The position numbers were made by a program, and so were the translations under genes. A stretch of DNA of 46,418 bases from a virus: positions 1 to 46,418 of the IMG/VR virus record IMGVR_UViG_3300040809_000068. One strand, written 5' to 3'. Positions 7,609 to 13,593 of the stretch are shown piece after piece. Position 1 is the first letter of the stretch. Every line of letters starts with the position of its first letter. The notes beneath the pieces were generated by a model. That model saw only the letters and a program-made list of their open reading frames with translations, did no database searches and was not told the origin of the DNA.

Positions 7609-8541
7609 ATGGCTATTGCACGCGCACAGCTAATGAAAGAACTCCTGCCGGGTCTGAATGCATTGTTCGGCATGGAGTACGCACGCTACCCAGAAGAATG
7701 GCGTAGCTGTTTCGAGGTTGAAAACTCAGAGCGTAGCTTTGAGGAGGAAACCAAATTAAGTGGCTTTGGAGCCGCGCCAGTGAAAGACGAAGGTGCCGCC
7801 ATCACTTATGATGACGCACAAGAGGCTTACACCAGCCGGTATACACACGAAACCATTGCAATGGGCTTCTCAATTACTGAAGAAGCGGTTGAAGACAACC
7901 TGTACGACAGCCTGTCTGCTCGTTACACCAAGGCATTGGCTCGTGCGTTCCAGCACACCAAGGAAGTAAAAGGCGCAGACCTGTTCAACTCTGGCTTCAC
8001 TGGCCAAGTTGGTGGTGACGGCGTGTCCTTGTTCAACACTGCACACCCACTGGTAAACGGTGCCACTAACGGCAACACACCAGCGGTTGCTGTTGACCTG
8101 AACGAGACTTCTCTGGAAGCCGCAATCATCGCAATCGGCAAATGGACAGACGAGCGTGGCCTCAAGATTGCCGCCCGTCCAACTAAGCTGGTTATCCCAT
8201 CAGACCTTCAGTTTGTTGCTGAACGCCTGATGAAGTCTGAACTGTCAACTATTGCTGGCGGTACTGCTGGTGCTGACTCATTCGCTAAGAATGACATCAA
8301 TGCCCTGCGGTCAATGTCTGCAATTCCGGGCGGGTACATGGTTAACCACTACCTGACCGATGTTGACGCATGGTTCCTCGGCACGGACATTCCGAATGGC
8401 TTTAAGCACTTCGTCCGCGTACCAATGAAGACCAGCATGGAAGGTGACTTCGAGACTGGTAATGTACGGTACAAAGGTCGTGAGCGTTACAGCTTCGGCT
8501 ATTCCGACCCGCTGGCCTACTACGGCTCACCGGGTGCCTAA
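7609..8541 (+). CDS. Major capsid protein (HK97-fold, Mu gpT-like)
   Basis: The 310-residue shell protein. It starts with a helical arm (RAQLMKELLPGLNALFGMEY), then a beta-rich segment with EWRSCFEVENSERSFEE, the long helix of the P-domain around EEAVEDNLYDSLSARYTKAL, the phrase LFNTAHPLVNG characteristic of gpT-like coat proteins, and RPTKLVIPSDLQ in the A-domain. It is followed at once by a strong terminator, so the gene lies at the end of a transcript, consistent with very high expression. There is no N-terminal delta domain or visible cleavage site; a separate scaffold is encoded upstream. GGGAG lies eight bases before the ATG. Confidence 0.93.
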   Translation: MAIARAQLMKELLPGLNALFGMEYARYPEEWRSCFEVENSERSFEEETKLSGFGAAPVKDEGAAITYDDAQEAYTSRYTHETIAMGFSITEEAVEDNLYDSLSARYTKALARAFQHTKEVKGADLFNSGFTGQVGGDGVSLFNTAHPLVNGATNGNTPAVAVDLNETSLEAAIIAIGKWTDERGLKIAARPTKLVIPSDLQFVAERLMKSELSTIAGGTAGADSFAKNDINALRSMSAIPGGYMVNHYLTDVDAWFLGTDIPNGFKHFVRVPMKTSMEGDFETGNVRYKGRERYSFGYSDPLAYYGSPGA

Positions 8542-8548
8542 CACTCTG

Positions 8549-8578
8549 GAGGGGCGGGGAAACTCGCCCCTCTTTTTT
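8549..8578 (+). terminator. Rho-independent terminator after the capsid gene
   Basis: A perfect 8-bp GC-rich stem (GAGGGGCG 8549-8556, CGCCCCTC 8565-8572) with an 8-base loop is followed by six T. It begins eight bases after the capsid stop. It probably uncouples the highly expressed head genes from the genes that follow. Confidence 0.93.
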
Positions 8579-8595
8579 GCTATTCGGAGGAACTA

Positions 8596-8880
8596 ATGTC
8601 AGACATTACCGCAACAACCGTTACCGCTGACGGTGTGGCCGTCAACCACGCGGCACGGGTGAAATCAATCTATTATATCCGCACATCCACGGCTGGTTCT
8701 GTAGTTCTGAAGGATGGCGGCGCAAGTGGGACAACTCTTCTATCGTTGACTGTACCCGCTACTGAGGCAGGGGAAGACGAGAGTAACACTCTTGCCATTC
8801 CATCTGACGGCATTCGCTTCTCGACAAATGTCTATGTCGATGTAACCAATGTTAGTTCAGTGACCCTGTTCCATGCCTAG
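8596..8880 (+). CDS. Putative beta-structured virion protein (94 aa)
   Basis: A 94-residue Ser/Thr/Val-rich protein with alternating hydrophobic strands (ARVKSIYYIRTSTAGSVVLKDG, IRFSTNVYVDVTNVSSVTLFHA). It is the first gene after the capsid terminator with a good GGAGG site six bases before the ATG. Its appearance resembles small decoration or head-completion proteins. Compare the 114-residue protein at 13249, which has the same general design (TTIIGLTVAN, LLEIT) but no obvious sequence identity. The name is inferred from composition. Confidence 0.65.
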   Translation: MSDITATTVTADGVAVNHAARVKSIYYIRTSTAGSVVLKDGGASGTTLLSLTVPATEAGEDESNTLAIPSDGIRFSTNVYVDVTNVSSVTLFHA

Positions 8881-9220
8881 TAAGTCAAAATACCCCGGCG
8901 TAAAGAGACTGCCATCAGGCGGCATTGAATACAGAGGCAAGAAGTTTGCTGGCTTTAACAAGCCAAGAACCTCAGACCGCCCCGGCAAAAAGGGCATGGT
9001 GCTGGCCAAGGAAGGCGACAAGGTTAAACTTATTCACTTTGGCGCAAAGGGTTACGGACATAATTACTCTTCAGCCGCCAGAAAATCCTTCAAAGCCAGA
9101 CACGCCAAGAACATCTCTAAGGGTAAGATGAGTGCCGCATACTGGGCAGACCGCAAGTTGTGGGCTGGACCCAGCGGTTCCAAGAAGTCACCCCCCAAAG
9201 GAAAGAAGGGGAAATACTAA
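8873..9220 (+). CDS. Highly basic protein, DUF6321-like
   Basis: A 115-residue Lys-rich protein. The central part reads KVKLIHFGAKGYGHNYSSAA, then RKSFKARHAKN, then YWADRKLWAG, matching my memory of the small DUF6321-type phage domain in which a 'lirFGd...rrksFraRH...yW' series is conserved. The tail is Lys/Gly/Ser rich (GSKKSPPKGKKGKY). The charge suggests that it binds nucleic acid, possibly inside the capsid, but neither point is shown. It overlaps the previous gene by eight bases, and its stop overlaps the next start by one base. Confidence 0.75.
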   Translation: MPSKSKYPGVKRLPSGGIEYRGKKFAGFNKPRTSDRPGKKGMVLAKEGDKVKLIHFGAKGYGHNYSSAARKSFKARHAKNISKGKMSAAYWADRKLWAGPSGSKKSPPKGKKGKY

Positions 9221-9417
9221 TGGAGCCAGTAGAGGTAACACTTGCCCGTTTAGAGGAACGAATAAAGACACTCTCTGACGAAGTGCGTCATGTTCACGAA
9301 GAGGTGTCAGACCTGAAAGCCCAAGCCAATAGGTGGAAGGGTGCTTTCTGGGTAATGGTAGCGTTGGGTGGATTGGTTGGAACATTCGCCCATATGTTCA
9401 CAGGATGGTTCAAATGA
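9220..9417 (+). CDS. Small coiled-coil membrane protein, holin or XhlA-like
   Basis: Sixty-five residues from ATG 9220 (TAATG overlap with the preceding stop). Residues 1-38 form an amphipathic coiled coil (ARLEERIKTLSDEVRHVHEE), and residues 42-62 form one membrane span (GAFWVMVALGGLVGTFAHMF). This plan is the same as in XhlA-type haemolysin/holin accessory proteins and in other small phage membrane proteins. The gene is far from the lysozyme gene at 41095, so a lysis role is uncertain; an envelope-associated adsorption or exclusion role is equally possible. Confidence 0.65.
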   Translation: MEPVEVTLARLEERIKTLSDEVRHVHEEVSDLKAQANRWKGAFWVMVALGGLVGTFAHMFTGWFK

Positions 9418-9581
9418 CAATGTCGAGGGCTAACATGTATAACCAAGTATCAAAACCACCAATGAAAAAGAAACCCGTCAAGGGTATGAAGTACGGCGGT
9501 AAGCCAAAGAAGATGAAGAATGGCGGTTCCTGTAAGGGTATGGGTGCGGCTTCACGAGGCGGTAATTACACCGTGTCTTAA
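9414..9581 (+). CDS. Small Lys/Gly-rich protein with GGSCKGMGAA motif
   Basis: From ATG 9414, which overlaps the previous stop by four bases (ATGA), the product is 55 residues. The C-terminal half consists of MKYGGKPKKMKNGG followed by SCKGMGAASRGG. I recall the motif (GG.C.GmGaa.RG) from many unnamed proteins in marine phages, always near the basic structural proteins, so it is a recognisable though unnamed family. It has a single Cys and no hydrophobic core, so it is probably disordered until bound to a partner. The stop shares one base with the next ATG. Confidence 0.65.
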   Translation: MTMSRANMYNQVSKPPMKKKPVKGMKYGGKPKKMKNGGSCKGMGAASRGGNYTVS

Positions 9582-9808
9582 TGCAACATGTCTTTTTACT
9601 TATGGTGTACCTCGGCACAGGTGACGCGAGGACGCTAGTAAGTAATGACATGTATTTTGAAGATGTTGACCGATGCAACTACTTCGCATCGCAAGTTACT
9701 AAAAGATATGGAAACTACCAGTACCACTCCTTACTAGACCCAAGGGATAGGGTTACTGCCTACTGTTTGCCGAAGCAAATAGAGAAAGGGTCTGTAACCG
9801 TATACTAG
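9581..9808 (+). CDS. Small secreted-type protein with two cysteines (75 aa)
   Basis: Seventy-five residues. The start (MQHVFLLMVYLGTGDA) looks like a short signal sequence or membrane anchor, although there is no basic n-region. The rest contains two Cys 31 residues apart (DRCNYFASQVT and TAYCLPKQ), which suggests a disulfide in the periplasm. A similar plan appears in the 67-residue protein at 40297 before the lysis genes. Function unknown; candidates are a spanin-like or entry-exclusion protein. It is coupled to the previous gene by a TAATG overlap. Confidence 0.6.
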   Translation: MQHVFLLMVYLGTGDARTLVSNDMYFEDVDRCNYFASQVTKRYGNYQYHSLLDPRDRVTAYCLPKQIEKGSVTVY

Positions 9809-9819
9809 GGGTGGAAACG

Positions 9820-10269
9820 GTGTTAGCTGAGTTAAGCGCGGCCAATGCCGCATTTGCGGTTATCAAGACAGCCGTACAAAATTCTGGTGATTTGCTTAAA
9901 GCCGGAAAGGCTATAGCGGATTTCGTTAATGCGAAAGACTCTCTTCACCAGAGGGCTAACAAGAAAAAGAACTCTCTGTTTGGCGACCCAAACAAAACTT
10001 CAGATATAGAGGAGTTCATAGCACTCGAACAGATACGGGAGCGTGAAGAGGAGTTAAAGCAGTATATGATTTACTGTGGAAGACCCGGCCTCTGGAATGA
10101 CTGGATTAAGTTCCAAGTGGACGCAAGGGTCGAGAGACAGCGTCAGAAGAAGTTGGCCGAAGAGAGGCGAGAAGAAATACTAGTGTGGGCAACAATAATC
10201 GGGGCCGTCATCTTGGCTTCAAGTTTGTTCATCTGGTTTATTTATATGTTCAAGTTTGCGGGGAACTGA
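9820..10269 (+). CDS. Helical protein with C-terminal membrane anchor
   Basis: From GTG 9820, chosen because AGGGGTGG lies five bases upstream (GTG 9811 would add three residues), the product is 149 residues. It reads LAELSAANAAFAVIKTAVQN, then KAIADFVNAKDSLHQ, DIEEFIALEQIREREEELKQ, MIYCGRPGLWNDW, a long basic helix, and a single span near the C-terminus (ATIIGAVILASSLFIWFIYMF). I know this family as a recurrent unnamed protein in marine T4- and T7-like phages. The topology suggests a long cytoplasmic helical part bound to the membrane. Its stop overlaps the next start (TGATG). Confidence 0.75.
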   Translation: MLAELSAANAAFAVIKTAVQNSGDLLKAGKAIADFVNAKDSLHQRANKKKNSLFGDPNKTSDIEEFIALEQIREREEELKQYMIYCGRPGLWNDWIKFQVDARVERQRQKKLAEERREEILVWATIIGAVILASSLFIWFIYMFKFAGN

Positions 10270-10670
10270 TGGCCACTAAGGGAACAGCGACAAAGCGTGA
10301 CCCAAAGAAATGGGCGGCGGCAAAGGCCAAAGCAAAAGCGAAGATGGGTGGCAAGCACTCAGCAAGAGCCATGCAACTGGCTGTTAAATACTACAAGGAT
10401 TCCGGCGGTTCTTACGCTGGCAAGAAGAAGTCTTCCAACAAGTTGTCCAAGTGGACAAAACAAAAGTGGAGAACGAAGAGTGGTAAGAACAGCACACTTG
10501 GTCCAAAAGCAACGGGTGAACGCTATTTGCCGGAGAAGGCAATCAAATCTCTTTCCTCAAAAGAGTACGCCGCAACATCAGCGGCTAAAAGAAAAGGAAC
10601 AAGGGCTGGCAAGCAATTTGTTAGACAGCCAAAAGGCGTAGCGAAAAAGACAGCCAAGTTCCGAAAATAA
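10269..10670 (+). CDS. Very basic protein, DUF5872-like
   Basis: From ATG 10269 the product is 133 residues, extremely rich in Lys, Ala and Ser. The start is a Lys/Ala helix (KWAAAKAKAKAKMGGKHSAR), followed by AMQLAVKYYKDSGGSY and the conserved run KWTKQKWRTKSGK, GERYLPEKAIKSLSSKEYA, then a basic tail. This corresponds to the DUF5872-type domain of large DNA viruses and phages. It may condense DNA or be packaged with it, by analogy with the charge of histone-like proteins; that is inference. It is a second strongly basic product within 1.5 kb of the one at 8873. Confidence 0.75.
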   Translation: MATKGTATKRDPKKWAAAKAKAKAKMGGKHSARAMQLAVKYYKDSGGSYAGKKKSSNKLSKWTKQKWRTKSGKNSTLGPKATGERYLPEKAIKSLSSKEYAATSAAKRKGTRAGKQFVRQPKGVAKKTAKFRK

Positions 10671-10673
10671 CAT

Positions 10674-10859
10674 ATGTGTTATCGCCGCGTCCGAAAAGCG
10701 CACAGACATCACAAACAAACATCGGTCTCTGAACAAGGTCGCCTTACCAAGATTAAAAGGCACCAAGAACGGAGAGAAGAAACTGCTTACGCTTTAGAAA
10801 GTATGAAAGAATGGCTACCTCTGGAACAGCTACATTCAATCTTGACATCCATGAAATAA
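10674..10859 (+). CDS. Possible small basic protein (61 aa)
   Basis: A 61-residue frame begins at ATG 10674, three bases after the previous stop, and overlaps the start of the adaptor gene by 49 bases. The first half is basic (CYRRVRKAHRHHKQTS, IKRHQERREE). It fills what would otherwise be a 140-base gap, and the codons up to about 10805 look protein-like. The ribosome binding site is poor and the last 16 codons are simply another frame of the adaptor gene, so it may be a spurious frame. Confidence 0.38.
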   Translation: MCYRRVRKAHRHHKQTSVSEQGRLTKIKRHQERREETAYALESMKEWLPLEQLHSILTSMK

Positions 10860-11491
10860 TCGAAGAAGCGTATGAACGCGCTGGTCTTGGCCGTGCATAT
10901 TCAGGAAGTGACTTCCGTACAGCACGCCGTTCCCTAAACCTCCTAGCCCAAGACTTTGCAAACCGTGGAATCAACCTATGGACTGTTGACCAAGCCACGC
11001 TTTCCCTCACCTCAGGCACAGCATCCTACACACTCCCAGCAGACACGGTAAGCGTACTAGACCACGCAGTTCGTGAAGGCACGGGTTCATCCCAAACTGA
11101 TTTGGCGATTACACGGATGAGCCTCGGTGAATACTCAGCACTTACATCAAAGAACACACAGGGCCGTCCTGTAAAAATATACATTGAGAGGTTAGTCGCC
11201 GCGCCAAGAATTACTGTTTGGCCAGTTCCTAACAACAACAACTACACTCTCGTGTATTACCGCATTCGCCGGATTGAGGATTCTGTAAAGGGTTCGGTCA
11301 CACAGTACGATGCCCCTACCCGTTTTCTTCCGGCAATCATTGCAGGGCTTGCTTATCAACTGGCGTTGAAAAACCCAGATGTGTCTGACCGCATTCCACT
11401 CCTGAAACAAGTTTACGAAGAGGACTTTGCGCTTGCGGCGACCGAAGACCGTGATAGGTCTGACTTTAGAATTATTCCTGCACTGGGGTAA
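10811..11491 (+). CDS. Head-tail adaptor protein (P22 gp4 / T7 gp11 type)
   Basis: A 226-residue protein resembling the adaptor ring that attaches the short tail to the portal. It opens with LDIHEIIEEAYERAG, a helical segment with RRSLNLLAQDFANRGINLW, and then the recurrent adaptor phrase LTSGTASYTLPADTVSV, followed by RPVKIYIERLVAAPRITVWPVP and a C-terminal helical bundle (PAIIAGLAYQLALKNPDV). The order 'helix, ANRG.NLW, SYTLPA.. , Y...R' is typical of podovirus adaptors. It stands before a second adaptor-like protein at 11776. The start has only a weak GAAAG site. Confidence 0.82.
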   Translation: MATSGTATFNLDIHEIIEEAYERAGLGRAYSGSDFRTARRSLNLLAQDFANRGINLWTVDQATLSLTSGTASYTLPADTVSVLDHAVREGTGSSQTDLAITRMSLGEYSALTSKNTQGRPVKIYIERLVAAPRITVWPVPNNNNYTLVYYRIRRIEDSVKGSVTQYDAPTRFLPAIIAGLAYQLALKNPDVSDRIPLLKQVYEEDFALAATEDRDRSDFRIIPALG

Positions 11492-11494
11492 CAA

Positions 11495-11773
11495 ATGGCG
11501 AGATATGCATCAGGTAAGAAGTCTGTAGCGGTATGTGACCGCTGTGGACTGAAGTACCCGTACAAGAGGTTGAAGGAAGAGATATACAACCGTAGGCCAA
11601 ATGGTTTGCGTGTGTGTTCATCCTGCCTTGATGACGACCATCCACAGTTGCAGTTGGGTCGCCACAAGATTTCAGACCCACAAGCATTACGCAATCCGCG
11701 TCCTGAGGACAAGGATGCGCCGACAAACAACACGGCATTTACCAGTCGTTATCCACATACTGCTGGAAGTTAG
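11495..11773 (+). CDS. Zinc-ribbon neck-region protein
   Basis: A 92-residue protein with an N-terminal zinc ribbon: CDRCG and CSSCLDDD supply two CxxC pairs 24 residues apart, separated by the basic stretch KYPYKRLKEEI. The following phrase DHPQLQLGRHKISDPQALRNPRPE is strongly familiar from phage proteins of the same size encoded between adaptor genes. The rest is polar and probably disordered. A structural role at the portal-tail junction is inferred from its invariable neighbours. It is separated by three bases from the genes on either side. Confidence 0.8.
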   Translation: MARYASGKKSVAVCDRCGLKYPYKRLKEEIYNRRPNGLRVCSSCLDDDHPQLQLGRHKISDPQALRNPRPEDKDAPTNNTAFTSRYPHTAGS

Positions 11774-11775
11774 AG

Positions 11776-12414
11776 ATGAATTACACAGACTTAGTTCAGA
11801 ACATTAAAGATTTTATGGAAGATGATGGCGCGGAGTTCTCAGCCGCAATCCCAACTTTTATTGACCTTACTGAACTGCGCCTGTCCCGCGACCTGAAGAT
11901 ACCAGCGTTTCGTAGACGCCAGACCTCATCACTAACAGCCAACGACCCATTCCTCACGATGCCAACGGACATGGTTTCACTAGAGAACCTACAACTTGTT
12001 CCGGGCTATACTTCTGGAAACACTGGAACACATCAAGTTCTGCTTCTCAGGTCTGATGAATTTATGATGGAGTTCTGGCCTGATAGAACTACAACGGGTG
12101 ACCCAGAGTATTACGCATACTTTGACGACCTCACCATTTATGTTGCACCAACTCCGGCGACTAACATCCCTGTTGAGATTAGTTACCGCCGCCGTCTCCC
12201 TGCCTTGTCAGCGGCAAACCTGACAAACTGGCTTACAGACAATGCAAGCGATGCGTTGCTGTACGGGAGTCTTATGGAAGCGTCAGCCTTCAATAGAAAT
12301 GCTGGCCTTCAAGAACGGTACATGGGTTTGTACCAAGCCGCTGTTCAGAAAATTACCGAAGAACAACAGGCGAGAAACTCAATCGACAACTTCTATATGA
12401 GAAACGAGGGTTAA
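11776..12414 (+). CDS. Second head-tail adaptor-like protein
   Basis: A 212-residue protein starting NYTDLVQNIKDFMEDDGAEF, with IPTFIDLTELRLSRDLKIP, LTMPTDMVSLENL, EYYAYFDDLTIYVAPTP and VEISYRRRLPALS. These segments correspond to the 'phage adaptor protein' family with a helical bundle holding a beta domain. Two adaptors in a row (10811 and 11776) plus the zinc ribbon between them form the neck module. The final helix (EEQQARNSIDNFYMR) is polar and exposed. Confidence 0.78.
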   Translation: MNYTDLVQNIKDFMEDDGAEFSAAIPTFIDLTELRLSRDLKIPAFRRRQTSSLTANDPFLTMPTDMVSLENLQLVPGYTSGNTGTHQVLLLRSDEFMMEFWPDRTTTGDPEYYAYFDDLTIYVAPTPATNIPVEISYRRRLPALSAANLTNWLTDNASDALLYGSLMEASAFNRNAGLQERYMGLYQAAVQKITEEQQARNSIDNFYMRNEG

Positions 12415-12417
12415 GAC

Positions 12418-12861
12418 ATGGCAACGACTAACGCCGCAACCACATATTTGGAGAACAAACTTCTTAGTTTCCTCTTCAAGAACAACGCTGGGAGTATCAC
12501 ATCCCCCGGCGATAGCATCTATATTGGACTGGCAACCGCTGTATCTGACGCAGAGGCTGGCACACTCACTGAGGTAAACACCACCTCAGAGGACGCCAAC
12601 TACACCCGTCAACAGGTAGCCGCCGCTGACTGGACACTGACCTCTTCATCGGCAGACCAGCAGACTGTATCCAACACTAGCAACATTGAATACTCTGCGT
12701 CATCTGGTGTGGCTAGTTACACCGTGACACATGCATTCATCACGGACGCCGCAACATCAGGCAACATCCTTTTTGTCGGTGCGCTTGATGTATCCAAGAC
12801 AATCGCGTCTGGGGATATCTTCCGTATCAACGCTGGTAACCTGACAGTCGAGTTGAAGTAA
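12418..12861 (+). CDS. Beta-structured tail or decoration protein (147 aa)
   Basis: A 147-residue protein of the Gp80-like tail-fibre type: NAATTYLENKLLSFLF, then GDSIYIGLATAV, NYTRQQVAAADWTL, VSNTSNIEYSAS, VASYTVTHAFITDA, and finally GDIFRINAGNLTVELK. The series IyiGLat, YtRq, W, I.Y.a, and GD.frI..G.L is shared by many small phage proteins of that family. It opens the receptor-binding block. GAGGG lies seven bases upstream, and the stop overlaps the next ATG by one base. Confidence 0.75.
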   Translation: MATTNAATTYLENKLLSFLFKNNAGSITSPGDSIYIGLATAVSDAEAGTLTEVNTTSEDANYTRQQVAAADWTLTSSSADQQTVSNTSNIEYSASSGVASYTVTHAFITDAATSGNILFVGALDVSKTIASGDIFRINAGNLTVELK

Positions 12862-13244
12862 TGGCTCTGGTTATTGCTGACCGCGTAAAGGAGACCACCA
12901 CAACAACCGGGACTGGGAGTTATACCCTTGACGGTGCTGTGGGTGGCTTTGAGACCTTTAATGAAGTCGGGGACGGCAATACCACATTCTACTGTTGCAC
13001 AGACGGTACGGACTTTGAGGTTGGGGTGGGGACTTACACCGCTTCTGGTACAACCCTCGCCAGAACGACAATACTCCAGTCCAGTAACTCAGACGCCGCT
13101 GTCAGTTGGACAAGCGGCACCCGTACCATCTTCTGCACACTACCAGCAGAAAAGGTCATTCACGGCGACAACTTCCAATCAACGGGGCTGACATACTTCG
13201 ACCCCGCTGGTGAGGCTGTCGCCCTGTCGATTGCGTTAGGATAG
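12861..13244 (+). CDS. Tail protein with RVKETTTTTG domain
   Basis: A 127-residue protein beginning VIADRVKETTTTTGTGSYTL, with GGFETFNEVGDGNTTFYCC, FEVGVGTYTASGTTLAR, TTILQSSNSDAAVSW and RTIFCTLPAEKV. This is a common standalone or N-terminal domain in phage tail proteins, all beta and lacking a known enzymatic role. It probably forms part of the tail tip or a fibre attachment site. The TAATG overlap couples it to the gene before. Confidence 0.8.
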   Translation: MALVIADRVKETTTTTGTGSYTLDGAVGGFETFNEVGDGNTTFYCCTDGTDFEVGVGTYTASGTTLARTTILQSSNSDAAVSWTSGTRTIFCTLPAEKVIHGDNFQSTGLTYFDPAGEAVALSIALG

Positions 13245-13248
13245 GACT

Positions 13249-13593
13249 ATGGCAAACTCATTCAAATCAAAAACGGACACGGCGATAGGAACATCAGCCG
13301 CTACCGTTTACACATGCCCATCCTCGACAGAGACCACGATTATTGGACTGACCGTTGCTAACATTGTGACAAGTCAAATCGAGGTTGATGTCCAGTTGGA
13401 TGCAAGCACCAGAACATCGGGCGCACAGGATAGCGTGTATGTCATCAAGAATGCACCAGTACCTGTTGGCTCGTCACTGGTTGTTATCGGTGGCGACCAG
13501 AAGGTTGTCATGGAACCGGGAGATACATTGAAGGTTACCAGCAACACAGCATCGTCTGCTGATGTTGCGGTGTCACTTCTGGAGATTACCTAA
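13249..13593 (+). CDS. Putative tail/virion protein (114 aa)
   Basis: A 114-residue all-beta protein (TSAATVYTCPSSTETTIIGL, VDVQLDASTRTSG, LVVIGGDQKVVMEPGDTLKV, VAVSLLEIT). The layout matches many small virion proteins found next to phage fibre genes. I see no catalytic motif. It is separated by four bases from the previous gene and shares one base with the long fibre that follows. Confidence 0.65.
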   Translation: MANSFKSKTDTAIGTSAATVYTCPSSTETTIIGLTVANIVTSQIEVDVQLDASTRTSGAQDSVYVIKNAPVPVGSSLVVIGGDQKVVMEPGDTLKVTSNTASSADVAVSLLEIT

